From NCBI GenBank assembly GCA_035222895.1, contig JAVYIG010000095.1, forward strand, positions 248,001 through 312,000: DNA of 64,000 bases, read 5' to 3'. This stretch comes from Strongylocentrotus droebachiensis. Lineage: Eukaryota; Echinodermata; Echinoidea; Camarodonta; Strongylocentrotidae. Positions 51,100 to 62,116 of the stretch are shown piece after piece (positions within the stretch are counted from its first letter, which is position 1; every line of letters starts with the position of its first letter). The translations under genes were made by a program, and so were the position numbers. The notes beneath the pieces were generated by a model. It did no database searches. It was not told the origin of the DNA and saw only the letters and a program-made list of their open reading frames with translations.

Positions 51100-51315
51100 G
51101 AAGATTGTCAGTTCTTCCACGACGATGCATCTATTCTGTGGTTTCTCTTGGGAGATGTGACTAGCGCCTGTTTTACCGGGGTAATCCGCTTGGAGAGCGG
51201 TCTGTGCACCCTAAGGGATCCTGGCTGGATTACAGAGTATTAAGGCATAAAGACTTGGGAGAGGGAACTAGAGATGCAAGACGTGTTCAAACTTCCACTT
51301 ACTTCAAGAGCAGGT
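51100..51315. promoter_or_regulatory. Candidate intronic enhancer island with paired Otx/Pitx-type words
   Basis: TAATCC (51,182-51,187) and GGATTA (51,227-51,232) lie about 40 bp apart in opposite orientation, inside a G+C-richer island. These are K50-homeodomain words. Chance occurrence of single words is common at this scale. Confidence 0.25.
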
Positions 51316-53814
51316 ATATGCTTTATCTTTTAAAAAGTGAAATGAGAATTCAAGGACCAAATACTCAAGTAATACATGTAAATCTGTCTAAAAATAGAAA
51401 CTAAATTGAAGTATGCATACTCTAAGAGTCTTAGAAGAAAAGGAAATATGAGAAATTGATTTAATCACATATACATCGACTAAACCAAATTAGGTCTGCT
51501 TCATACTGATGTCCAAAATTAAAAGATCTCCGTTTTTGGTCTTGACAATTTCTGTCTGCTTGGAATTTCTTGTCTACCTATACTAAAAATATCTCTTACT
51601 GCGTCATACTATTTCATAATTATCAAATTGACATTCTAAAAAATAGCACTTTCATTTACAGGAATACTAAGCCATGATTCAGCTTACATGAGAGATTGCA
51701 ATTTTTGTGACAACTTTATTTGATATCATGCGAGAGTTATAAAATAATGACTTAAAGTATGTAGCCCTACAATTGATCTCCAACACAAGTCAAATGTGAC
51801 AATCAGATGATTCATGCAGGTAATTAATATAATACCAATATATTCTGATTAAACAATTTTTTGTTGTTGAACAATCTAAAACAAGTAACTATCTTGCATA
51901 AGGCTTTCAGAACATGTTGATGAGATGAAATTAATAAAGGCAACTTCAAACGATTTTCAGAATTACTACCAAAGGGAACTTTTCAAGATAGCTATAAAAC
52001 TATTACCGGTACTACTCTGTCATCACTCATTTATCTCCATTTCCAATGTGAAGAAGTAAAAATGGCTAAGTGTACTCTAAATAACTGCCTAAACAATACA
52101 ACACGACACAATAACAGAAAACAGTAAAACACTAATGCTAACTTGGCTTTCCATCATCAGATATAACCATTATCTATCACTGCACTTTAAACAGTATGAA
52201 CACACCCTGGAATACAAACCACAAGAGGGGTAGCAAGGTTTTTTACCCTTCCTCTGTTTTCACAGAAAAATAGCGAGGATTTGATTTATGAGAAAACAAA
52301 ACTGCTGGGATTCCGCACTTTCTTCAGAAAAGAGATAAGGTTTGGATTTGGAGTTATGAGAGAGAATCATATGATAAATATTTACAAGGAATAGGTGGCA
52401 GTGATATATTCATAATTTTGTAGCGGAAGCATGGATGACAAAATGGAAAATATTTCAATCCTTTCTGAAAGTGAACTTTAAGAAGGATTCTATAGCATCC
52501 ATAATTTCTGCCACAGGTAAAAAATTCTTAATGCAACTGGGATAGCATTGGCTACAAACCAAAATGCAAATCTGAATTGATGATTCAGAAGAAGAAAAAA
52601 AAGATTATATTCTTTGCGTGAAGCAGGCTTATCCTGCTTTTTAATTGATTATCCTCTCCTTTGTTGAAATGGCATTGCCTGAAAATATTTTTTTCTTCAA
52701 ATAGGGCAAAGTGAAGACAGAGGTTTTATCTTCAAAGAAAAGAATAGAAAATTATTTGGGCAAGATTCCAGATTTCCTGCATTTTGTCATCTGAGCACTG
52801 ATATACTTGACTTGAAAAACATACATTAAGTATTCAAACACTGTTGGTCGAATTCATAGCTTTAGTGCAATTAAGAATTATTGAAAAAAATATGAAGTCA
52901 AAGATCGCATCAATATGTTTTCTTCAAATACAGTGTACATTTCAAAGCTGTCAAAGGATATCACAAGACAGGGTAACATTTCATCAATGAGGCTGGACAG
53001 ATCTATTCTCTCCTCTGAATGTTGATTTCCTCTGGGAAATCCACTACCATTTTTCATGACTTTCAGAATTCAGATTATCAATATGAATGACATCAAACAT
53101 GAATGATAATTTCTGGAGCATTATTGTCTGTTGGGTATTCATAATCACATGAATCTGACGTAATTCAAGATATTTAATGCGCTGAAAGAACTAGTGTTAA
53201 ATGACTTCTATGGATTTTCTACCCACATATTTCCATCTGACTGCTCTCAATATCCCTCCCCATCTCTCCTCCTCTCTCTCTCTCTCTTTTGAATGAAAAA
53301 AGAAAAATAGTTGGACCAAATATGTTTCCAATAATCTACCATCAATAGAGTAAATCACCTTTTCTACAAGTATAGAAAAAAAGCGTACGTAATATGAGAG
53401 CAAATGAACATTGTCCACTGACTCATCCATCCAAAACAAAACCATCCTCTTTCATATTCACATACTGAAGCCACAAGTAAAGTTTACCAATCATTTGAAG
53501 AAAAAAAATTGTGTATACATAGAAGGTATAAAAATCAACTTTTAAAAACTTAACCTGGCATTGAATCAGAGGTGACAGTGAGAATTTAAAAAAGAACAGT
53601 CTTCATGAAAGTTTTAAAAAAATAAATAATGAGAAACCGATTTAAATCGGGAAATTATCAGGCCTATTCAATACTTAACGATTAAGGAGTATGAGGAAAA
53701 CAAAGAGTAACATTTAAGTCACATTTGGGTTCTGTGCGCGCCCTATTCTATGTGAGTGTGTACGCATGCATTAATTGTCTACTCAACAAGGCAGTTTATT
53801 GGTAGTGTATTTAA

Positions 53815-54587
53815 CCCTATTTAGCCCGGGGGGGGGGGGCTTCAGAAGCCCCCCCCCTCGACATTTTTCGCGATAACTTTTTAACGCAAGAAAATCTTGC
53901 ACTGAAATTTTGTGACTTTTTTCTTTCGAGTCTTGCGCATCTTTTGAAAGAAATTTTTCGAAAATCGGACCTACCATTACAAAGTCACGTGTCCTTTTGT
54001 CTTTGCATGTCAGCCCGAAAATCGCTCATTTTTGTGATTTGTGTACAAAACATATGGAAATCTCATTTTTCGAATAAAGAGATAAAACATTGGTTATTTG
54101 GTCTTGTTTATAGTTTAGGGTGTTTATTTTGGGGTCAAAATAGTTGAATGATAGTTAGAAATGAAATAAAACAACAAAAACAATAAAATACATAAGTTAA
54201 AAAAACAAGGAAATACATAAGAAATTATCAAAACAATAGATAACATAAGGAATAACCCTGGTTTTTAAATTTTTTGTGTTGTATTATTATTCCAAATGGT
54301 CTAACAAATATATGTAGTGAGAAAGAATGCCTAAATATGAATAATGTCTGATTTATGGGCAAAAATGTGAATTTGATGACCTTATTTGCATAAATTACCA
54401 TAAATATGCAAATGAGTGAGTTTTTCAAAAAATTGAAATTACCATAGTATTCTATACACTTCACTTGACATGTATGCAAATTTTCGCGGCGATCGGTCGT
54501 TTCACGGCCGAGATCATAGGGGGGGGGGGCCTGAGAAGCCCCCCCCCCTGGGCTATGCAGTTTCAAAATAGCCCGGGCTAAATAGGG
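53815..54587. mobile_element. piggyBac-like MITE (773 bp) at a TTAA site
   Basis: The ends are perfect 16-bp inverted repeats CCCTATTTAGCCCGGG, each directly flanked by TTAA (53,811-53,814 and 54,588-54,591). A TTAA target and CCC-starting termini are the piggyBac signature. Just inside each end is a G-run/C-run hairpin with loops cttcagaag and cctgagaag. The interior is AT-rich and has no transposase frame, so the element is non-autonomous. Confidence 0.82.
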
Positions 54588-54687
54588 TTAAACCACAATA
54601 TCTTTTTGTACAAAAAAATATATGAGGCTCATAAATTTACTCCAGTAAAGCGAAGTGATGGCACACTTAAAGATAAGTGTATAATAG

Positions 54688-56161
54688 CAAGGAGTTACTA
54701 CACTAGGAGTGGGGACTGGATTAGGGTCAAACGACCCATCCTGTATGCCGCGCTCCCCAAGCGACCATTCCACTAAATTGGATTAATGCCGCCTGGTCGC
54801 ACCGGTCGTAAATAACATCACATAGCGCATGCGCAAGGTCGGTTAATCAGCCGGAACCGCTGGCATGTGCGGTGCATTGTAGGATATGTTTACAGCTTTC
54901 TCGCGTGACGATTACTATTTGGAAGATGACTGATGACTATTCAGCGGCTGACTGAGTCGTTGCGAAATTTTTCCTCAAAAACTGGACAAAATAAAATATG
55001 TGCTCTTATCCCCACCCCCCCCCCCCACCTTTAAATTGTAAACATAAATGTAAACATCTAGGCATTACCATCGATAATATGCAGGGAGGTGCTCCCTGAC
55101 ATTACCAGTAATAATAATATTAATTTAATAGTCTAATAATAATATTTAATTTTTATAGGTAAAGCGCTTAATACAGATGTCTCTAAGCGCTTTACAAATA
55201 TACTATTACCCCGGCCATTGGATCAATTATCATTAGACTATTTATATACAAATAGACCTAGATCTAATTGCATATTTGACAACACAATCAACATCATTAA
55301 TCACCACAAAAGTCAAAGACAATCAATAGACATCACTAGAGTCTAGACATCACAATGGATTTGTAATTGTATTAGAACAGTTGTTTAATAATCATTAAAT
55401 ATAATCCTAACTATCCGCCAAGCTTAACGCTTATAATTATATGCATGTCATCTCATTCATGCCCTCCCGGCCCAGCTAGCTAGCAGCTATAGTTCCTCAA
55501 CTCGTCCAACACGCACAATAATACCGCCAGGTGAACTGAAACCACACACCAATATATATTAGTGGGACAATAGAAAAATAGTGACACAGCAGATGTTAAC
55601 AGGTTTCCAATAGGTCATCAAAATAACAAGAACGGCCAAGATCGGTGGAGTCATACATCAAAATAAAGAAGAAAATCTCATTTGTCTGCCAAAAAAATGA
55701 TTTTCATTTGGGGTAGTCTGGGTCTACCACTAATATTACATTGAAATATGAATATAAATGGAACAAAATAAGGACATTTTTCAACAATAATCAGGTCAAA
55801 ACTCAGCTTGTCGTTTGCCGATTTTCGAGATCTTTGTACCAATCGAGAGCTGAATTCTTAGACTACCACGACATCAGAGTGTGTGTCGCATGTGATGAAG
55901 CTATCGACATGTGTATAGAGCTAGTCTAGATAAACCACCTATATATTATGACTGGACTGTCGATGTTTCCTCCTAGAGAGGGCCAGTTCAGCACGGCATC
56001 GCGCATGGGACATAAAAGTCCGGAGATCGAGACCAGGGTGACCTCGTTGCGTAAGAGGTCGTTTTGTTTTTCGTTGGACCCCTAATCCCTCATAATCCCG
56101 CTCTGAGTGATAAGAAAAGCCCTAAGGGCAGAGTGTTCACTCCAAGTGTAGTAACTCCTTG
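54688..56161. mobile_element. hAT-like non-autonomous DNA transposon (1,474 bp)
   Basis: The ends are 24-bp inverted repeats, CAAGGAGTTACTACAC followed by T(A/T)GGAGTG, matching at 23 of 24 positions. A perfect ATAATAG lies outside both ends (54,681-54,687 and 56,162-56,168). CAAGG...CCTTG termini with a 7-8-bp duplication suit the hAT superfamily. No transposase is recognisable. Internal parts include a CpG-rich, promoter-like stretch (about 54,780-54,970) and a piece resembling a widespread invertebrate repeat (about 55,125-55,230, AAGCGCTTTACAAATA and a CCCCGGCCATTGGATC tail). Confidence 0.8.
54780..54970. promoter_or_regulatory. CpG-rich promoter-like block inside the hAT-like element
   Basis: Contains GCGCATGCGC (an NRF1-type palindrome at about 54,826-54,835), GTGCATTGTAGGA (resembling half of a ZNF143 site) and several CpGs in otherwise AT-rich DNA. 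It could be the transposon's own promoter or captured host sequence. There is no transcript evidence. Confidence 0.3.
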
Positions 56162-57348
56162 ATAATAGGTAGAACATAGGTAGAACATAACGTATGTGTA
56201 ACCATAAAACCACTGCAGCATGCAAAAACAACACAATTACACCATCTTGAAGGAAAGTACAACAAATTATCATTCATGCAATTTAATAGAAAATGAAAAT
56301 TATTTTCAATAAAAATAACTTTTGACCGGAGCAAAGCAGTAGAAAGTGGTATAGACAAATTAGAAGTGAGAAAACGAAGTTCGACAAAATCCAAAATTGA
56401 GATAGTAATGTCTTGGGTAAGAGAAATAGAAAAAAACTCTGTGAAAACTGTATTAGTGTGAATACACTGCAAGCTCAATACAACACTCTACCTAGTTCAT
56501 GGCTGGGAGGATCCTTCTCACTAGCTTCATGCACTGCTGGGATTTATAAAATTAGATACAGCAATGTCATCAGGTATACTATAAGCCATACATTTATAAA
56601 CAAGTATAATTTCCATTATTTACATGCTTTCACACATAATGCACTCTCAAACATTCATTCAAAAAATGCTGCATGAACACTTTATATACATGTATATGAC
56701 TTCAAATCTATACCTATATCCAAAACTTTACAGAAAATATATGCAACACTTGGCTATTAAAGCTGTAGTCATAGAATTCCACTAAGGAAATTCTTTCACA
56801 CATACACAATACTCAGAAAACGTAATAAAAGAGCAGTCAAACTCTCACAACTAAACAATTCACAAATGTATTCCGATCTCATTTCTATTTCCATTGTCAT
56901 TCCCTTTTGTTGTTTTGTAAGTTGCCTCAGTTGAGGCTGACAGAGCACCATGAAATGATGCAGCCTTTTTTTTTTACTGGGTGTAATTAAATACATTAAC
57001 CCGTCAGGCCTTTCATTAAATCTATTTACATGTTATTGCTAAATGGGCGGCAAGACATTCGCTTAGGATGCCACATTCATCTTCCGGTGGACTTAATATG
57101 GAATGATGACACAACAGATTTTCAGTTGCCAAAGTGGATTTCAGGTATTCCGGTTGCTAATTTTCAGCACTTTGTGTACGCACAGCAGTAATTCTCTCAT
57201 CAAATACGAACTTCCAAAACATGAATTTACACCTTTGACCAGTCTTGTTAATGGACAACAAAGAAGAGCCCAGAAGGAATACACTGGTGAACTGTTTCTG
57301 GTACAGTAGCTGCTGGCATCCTTGACTACTGCAAGAGCAGTGTTACCA

Positions 57349-57497
57349 GGGGGGTGTTTCACAAAACTTGTCATCAGTGACAAATGATAGTTTATGTTAT
57401 AAGCTACTGATATCCTTGCTTCTGATTGGTTATCAGCAGATTTGTCACTGACATTTGTCATTTGTCATTGAAAAAAAGGCTTTGTGAAACGGGTCCC
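57349..57497. mobile_element. Hairpin MITE, second copy of the 23-kb family
   Basis: Roughly the reverse complement of 23,045-23,192, sharing ATGATAGTTT, ATAAGCTACTGATATCC, TGATTGGTTATC and GTGAAACGGGTCCC. It lies about 50 bp inside the giant intron from the SCAPER donor at 57,548. Confidence 0.75.
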
Positions 57498-57548
57498 AGA
57501 TGACCACATGATTCATGAATGGATAAAGAAAGACCTTTCAATGCTTAC

Positions 57549-57606
57549 CTCTTGCTTTGGTCGCGGAGGGCAACAACTTTGCTTTGGTTTGGTCCCTTTG
57601 TCGGTC
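57549..57606 (-). CDS. SCAPER: SCAPER penultimate coding exon (58 bp)
   Basis: This short exon lies between a TCCTGTAG acceptor and a GTAAGC donor. Read in phase 0 from the previous exon it encodes DRQRDQTKAKLLPSATKAR and leaves one G. The sequence is basic and poorly conserved, like the linker that precedes the last conserved helix in vertebrate SCAPER. Support comes from both splice sites, the correct incoming phase, and an outgoing phase that fits the terminal exon 31.5 kb away. No homology call is possible on 19 residues, so confidence is moderate. Confidence 0.72.
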
Positions 57607-58255
57607 CTACAGGAGAATCAGATAAAACAGGAATTCATTTGCATAGATTCAACATGAACTTTAAATTACAAATACATCTCATGCTTTGTTCTTCTTTTTG
57701 TTCTACTAGTAGTTTCTAGTAATCCTTGAAAACTGGCCCACATCATATATGTTTGTAACCAATTGCTGCCTGTTAAATTCAGGTTGATCTCACCTGGAGA
57801 TACCCTTCAATAACATTCCAAAATATGAGCTTGACACTTAACATTTTTCTTTGTCAGGGGATGGGGGTCCAGAGCAGTAATGGCAGATTGAGTCCACCAG
57901 GCAATTACTTACATTTTTGTTCTCATCCCTGTATTATATTTCAGGTGAGACATGCAGTAGTATATTAATTTGTGTCACGTTTGGTTATTGTTATCTTTAT
58001 TCTTACACTCATTATCTATGTTACACTATAACCTTGAAATTTGTTATCCAATGTATAAAAATTGAGAATGATCCTATCTGTTTGAATTTGAATTTGAATT
58101 TACATTTTCACATTTTAAGGTCCCGTCAGATTGACAAGGGTGGGGGGGGGGGGGGGGGGGAGGAGGAGTAGTCTGTGTAGTCTTAGGACCTGTAAATGTT
58201 GAGCTCTTCTAGAATTCCTGACCAAAAGAAGGAGGGGGAAAAAAAGGTATCTCAC

Positions 58256-58447
58256 CTCCAAAAACAGCATGAGCAATGAGCAGCTCATTTCTTGCTGCAG
58301 GATCTTCTTGTTTTCTGCGTTGTCATAGCAACACGAGATGAGGGTGGGGAAGAGGACGTTGATGAGGCGTGGGTCACTAAAGTACTGGAATGGGAGACTG
58401 CACAGCTGCTGGAGAAGGGTTGGGGTGTTGCCGGTTTGGACAAGGAT
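58256..58447 (-). CDS. SCAPER: SCAPER exon
   Basis: This 192-bp exon (64 codons, phase 0-0) follows a TTCCTTTTCAG acceptor and ends at a GTGAGA donor. It encodes TPTLLQQLCSLPFQYFSDPR, LINVLFPTLISCCYDN and KILQQEMSCSLLMLFLE. This is the diagnostic SCAPER C-terminal block (LPFQYFSDPRLI, then EQEMSC.LL), and it fixes the gene's identity. Confidence 0.97.
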
Positions 58448-58521
58448 CTGAAAAGGAACGAGAATCACAGATCAAGGTTCACAGTTCAAACAAGGCAACA
58501 GGGGCAATGCTCTTGCAACCA

Positions 58522-58642
58522 GGGGCCCGTCTTACAAAGAGTTGACATCAATCGCAACTATGTACGTAAGAGCAAACTTGCGATTGATTAGAGGACTTGC
58601 GTTTGATTTGGATCAATCGCAACTCTTTGTAAGACAGGGCCC
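58522..58642. mobile_element. Hairpin MITE, GGGCCCGTCTTACAAAGAG family
   Basis: A 121-bp palindrome. Arms: GGGCCCGTCTTACAAAGAGT and ACTCTTTGTAAGACAGGGCC; inner arms are ATCAATCGCAAC/TTGCGATTGAT. It starts about 75 bp from the SCAPER acceptor at 58,448. Confidence 0.75.
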
Positions 58643-59009
58643 AGGTGTTGTAATTAGCCTCAGACTTAATTATAATTAAAAACAACAATTATTGAAAAAG
58701 TCTGTGCCCCTATCATCAGCAATAAGGATGTCACTGCCATTGACAAAACATGGATTTAACAACCTTCTTGCAGGCAACCGTCAAATTCTGCACAAGTCTA
58801 TATCAGCTCGTACAGAACTAAAATACTCAAAATTATTGTTATTTTGTATATTTTGTGAGGATCATATTTAACAAACCATTCATGTGCTTTTCATAATCCT
58901 CCAACTTCAGATATCTCATTATATCTGTTTGTATGTTGATGATTATATCATATTTTTAAAATCTTGAAATGGAAATAAATAAAATGAAAGTTTTTGCTGG
59001 GCTTTGTAC

Positions 59010-59162
59010 CTGGTTGTCTAGGTTGAGCACAGTGATGTAGCCTACGATGAGAACGACCTCATGAAGAAGATCCTCATTGGCAGTGAAATGACTACAGTAC
59101 CACATGAGATAGGTAGCGATGTGACGGAACTCTAGAGATGTCCCTTCTGCTCCTAGGGCAGT
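59010..59162 (-). CDS. SCAPER: SCAPER exon
   Basis: This 153-bp exon (51 codons, phase 0 at both ends) has a TTCCACAG acceptor and a GTACAA donor. It encodes GTSLEFRHIATYLMWYCS, ELLHEV-like DLLHEVVLIVGYITV and LNLDNQ, one of the best-conserved SCAPER stretches. Because it is symmetric (phase 0-0, multiple of three), skipping it would not shift the frame. Confidence 0.97.
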
Positions 59163-59817
59163 CTGTGGAATAACAAAGCAATGTAGTATTGATATTATGC
59201 ATTGTCAGTATCACTGTCAGTATCGGTCTAAAAACACTTGATTTACATGACAAGGTTTAATGTAAAATATTTCCTTATTCATAACCAGACTTCATCAAAG
59301 AAGACGTGACATCATTTGAAATAATAATACACTTTTGAAGTATGATAGAAATTTATGTCGTACAAGCTGAGAGAAAAATCAATCATTTTAGAAGAGGATT
59401 TTTTACAGTTTGGTTTTAATAAATGATCAACTTTCTATTGTAAATGTGGTGATTTATAATTCTGGACTTAAAAAAATGAGGAGAAGAGAAAAATGAGTTG
59501 CTTGATTGTAAAAATATGCATTAGGGAAAATTGTATAATTGTTTGTACATTGAAGTATTGAAGTGTGGAGATGAACTAGAATGTGGTATCCCTGGTACAT
59601 TTTACGCAGTGTGGTCTTTATCAATTCACTATATAGCTTGTGAAACATCTGATGATTCAGCATTCTAGTTAACCGGGTGGACACCTAACATTGCCTTCTT
59701 TACGTATACCTACGTAATTGCACATTCACTCTCATTATTCTGTATTACGGCAACTCTAATGATAAATCACACAAACATGTGCCATACGATATGCCATGTC
59801 TCAAACAATCATACAAC

Positions 59818-60139
59818 GGGGGTGTTCCACAAAGATCCTAAGTCGAACTTAACTCTAAGTTTAAATTAAAAAATTATGGAGAGCCATTTGTAGTCTTAAA
59901 ATAAAATATATTTAAAGGCAAAAACTCAAGTATTTTAGACTTTTTGTTATAAATTCCACATCAAGAACATGAAATTTCCCTTTGCTAATAGAAAATATTA
60001 ATGATTTGAATCAACATTTTATGCCTTTAAAAAAAAACTTTTACAAAATATTTTCATAGATGCTAATGGCTTTCCATAAATGTTAAGTTCAACTTAGAGA
60101 TAAGTTCAACTTAGGATCTTTGTGAAACACCCCCCCCCC
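59818..60139. mobile_element. Hairpin MITE, GGGGGTGTTCCACAAAGATCC family
   Basis: A 320-bp element. Arms: GGTGTTCCACAAAGATCCTA and TAGGATCTTTGTGAAACACC, extended by AAGTCGAACTTA/AAGTTCAACTTA repeats. Its right boundary is a C-run about 25 bp from the SCAPER donor at 60,164. Confidence 0.75.
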
Positions 60140-60164
60140 CAGAACTACTAGAATGATATCATAC

Positions 60165-60405
60165 CTGTAGAACATTAAGATCCAAGGTGGCGATGCTACT
60201 CAGCATCTTGATACCAGCGTTGACCACACTGACTGTGTGTTCTGGTATCTCGGGCGGGGTCATGGTGCTGTCTCGGGAGGGGGCACCCCCATGGAGCAGG
60301 ATACCGTAGAGGAGGGATACAATGCCTCCCAGACCAGTCACCTGGAAGGTGGCTACCAGCTGGGTGGGGTCGTCCTTCTTGGGACCAAAGATACCGGAGG
60401 CTGAC
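60165..60405 (-). CDS. SCAPER: SCAPER exon
   Basis: This 241-bp exon follows a CCCCTCTCACAG acceptor and ends at a GTATGA donor. One leading base completes Arg, then 80 codons exit in phase 0. It includes PTQLVATFQVTGLGGIVSLL, YGILLHGGAP and IKMLSSIATLDLNVLQ, which I recognise as the SCAPER block containing VTGL..VVSLLYG.LLH. A hairpin MITE in the next intron ends only about 25 bp past this donor. Confidence 0.96.
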
Positions 60406-61189
60406 CTGTGAGAGGGGGAAGGTGAAATACCAAGGTATGAATAAAATATCTGGATTGTTTGTGTGTATCTGGTTATTGTTTTTGTATTTTACAGGTGTCT
60501 GGGTTTTGGATTTTTGTTTACTTTAACAAAAACAAAAAAACAAACAAATTAGATTCAATTTGATAGGATTATTTTCATCTCGAGACAATCCTTTGATGTT
60601 TCTCTCCATTTGACACCATTATTTAGAACAAGCCAAGGTTATTGTATGAGCATACCTGAGAGTCAACCATTAGACTTATTTATATATATATATATATGCA
60701 CTTCACACTATTGTTAAAAAGAAAGCTGGGGTATGCTTAGAAATGTTTGTACATGGTAAAAGTTTAAAAGTGACACAAATATTGAACTTACACCTTTCTG
60801 AACAAAATAAGACAAGGTACATCTGCTAGTTAATTTCCATGAAAAGCCTTGGTTTTTAAGTGAAGAAAATTCAACATCTTTTGTGTAATAATAATGGTTG
60901 AACATAATAAAAACTGCAACATTTTCAGACTCTTACACTACAACAAGGCAAAATGTACAAGGTGTCATTGCATAATCAAGGTAGCTACAAGTGTTTAGTA
61001 TATTTAAAGACCTTCAATACTACTGGGCCAGAAGGGATTAGACCACACAGCGAGGTCACTGACAGGTGGCTATCTCATTAACTCAGCTCTCAGCTAACAT
61101 AAGAAAAAGAGGATCATGGGTGACCAACAGGCACCGATTGGGGAAGTTTTCTATATAGAGGGAGTTTAAGAGTTCTATCCAATACCAAC

Positions 61190-61345
61190 CTATTGCAGGT
61201 AGTGGAGATGAAGCGAGTCATAGCCCCCAGTAAGCCCATGGCGTGTTGAAGGAATTCAGCGATCTGTGGCTCCTGATCAATGGGATTGCGGACATTGTTG
61301 AAGTACACTGTCAGCTTATCTAGAACACCGCAGCTCACCAAGTAA
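61190..61345 (-). CDS. SCAPER: SCAPER exon
   Basis: This 156-bp exon has a TACACAG acceptor and a GTTGGT donor. One leading base completes Ser, 51 codons follow, and a trailing AG joins the next exon's G to make Arg. It encodes SYLVSCGVLDKLTVYFNNVR and FLQHAMGLLGAMTRFI, an amphipathic-helix pattern matching the ARM-like region of SCAPER. Confidence 0.94.
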
Positions 61346-61504
61346 CTGTGTACATGCACAAGAAAATGAGAGTTGTTATACTAAGAATACTTCATCCAAA
61401 TTTTGGAGTGGACCTATGGTAGCTTTGGGAAATGGAATATAATTCAGGCACACAAGTAGTGGGCCTCTTGTCCTCTCTTGAAAGTCAGAATTTAAGATAA
61501 TTAC

Positions 61505-61730
61505 ACAGAGGTGTTGTGGTCTAGTGGACAAGTCTCTGGACCGTGAAGGCGTAAACCTTAAGGGGCACTAACATCCTTTGGCAATACATTAATCTACATT
61601 TCTCACACTCGACCCAGGTGTAGTAAGTGGGCACCTGATAGAATTTATTCCTTCAATGCAAGGAGCGCTACGGGTTCCGGAGCTGAAGCAGCAATAATAA
61701 TATCCAAAGTGCATAGAGGCGTTATATCAT
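61505..61730 (+). mobile_element. tRNA-derived SINE, degenerate, in SCAPER intron
   Basis: The head has GTGGTCTAGTGGACAAGT (A-box-like) but no clear B box. The body ATTAATCTACATTTCTCACA, CGACCCAGGTGTAGTAAGTG and GGCACCTG parallels the 9.5-kb SINE. The tail has a short AATAATAAT run. Confidence 0.5.
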
Positions 61731-61883
61731 AAAGTAAAATGCGCTATTTGGAACAGAATATTTACTTATTACTCTCAGAAGTGGAAAGTGATTGTAATCA
61801 ATATAAGTCAAATACATGCAATATGAAATCAATGGTTTGAGGGTGCAAAGTTTTGAGTCTGGAACATGCTGAACTATACTTAC

Positions 61884-62116
61884 CTAACGACGTCCATGCC
61901 CCACTGGTCAAATGTATCCTTTTGTTTCTTCTTGGCCGATGAGGGCAGCTTGCCATCGGGTGAGGATGGAGATTGCGGCCGATGTTTGACCAGGACGTTG
62001 AGTATACTGGTCAGCAGAAGCATGAGACTGCCCGCTACGCTGTCATGGGGTGGTTTGAGGGAGTCTGGACCCCAAGGATGACTATGCAGACCATCATCAG
62101 AGTCTGGTATAAGAAC
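61884..62116 (-). CDS. SCAPER: SCAPER exon
   Basis: This 233-bp exon has a TCTCTTCAG acceptor and a GTAAGT donor. It enters in phase 0, encodes 77 codons and leaves AG, which joins T of the next exon to make Ser. It contains a helical stretch (SLMLLLTSILNVLVKHRP), then a low-complexity Ser/Pro/Lys linker (SPSSPDGKLPSSAKKKQ) and FDQWGMDVV. The linker is probably a disordered loop between helical repeats. Confidence 0.92.

Larger units (their letters stand above)
26033..57548 (-). other. SCAPER: Giant last intron of SCAPER (31.5 kb)
   Basis: Bounded by GTAAGC (right, 5' side) and CCTATCCAG (left, 3' side). I found no coding exon of another gene inside it. It holds GA-rich microsatellites, one copy of the 512-bp repeat, a four-unit tandem repeat, two hairpin MITEs, a piggyBac-like MITE and a hAT-like element. 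Islands richer in G+C and CpG than their AT-rich surroundings occur near 28.2-28.4, 29.1-29.4, 30.1-30.35, 31.0-31.2, 33.77-33.99, 35.4-35.66, 37.6-38.3, 40.08-40.34, 42.3-42.56, 45.3-46.0, 47.6-47.8 and 51.1-51.3 kb. These are the best places to look for enhancers; no function is shown by sequence alone. Confidence 0.8.

Noticed and set aside
30164-51231. Shared 16-mer GGATCCTGGCTGGATT at about 30,164 and 51,216
   Set aside because: About one such 16-bp match is expected by chance within 64 kb; the flanks do not align.
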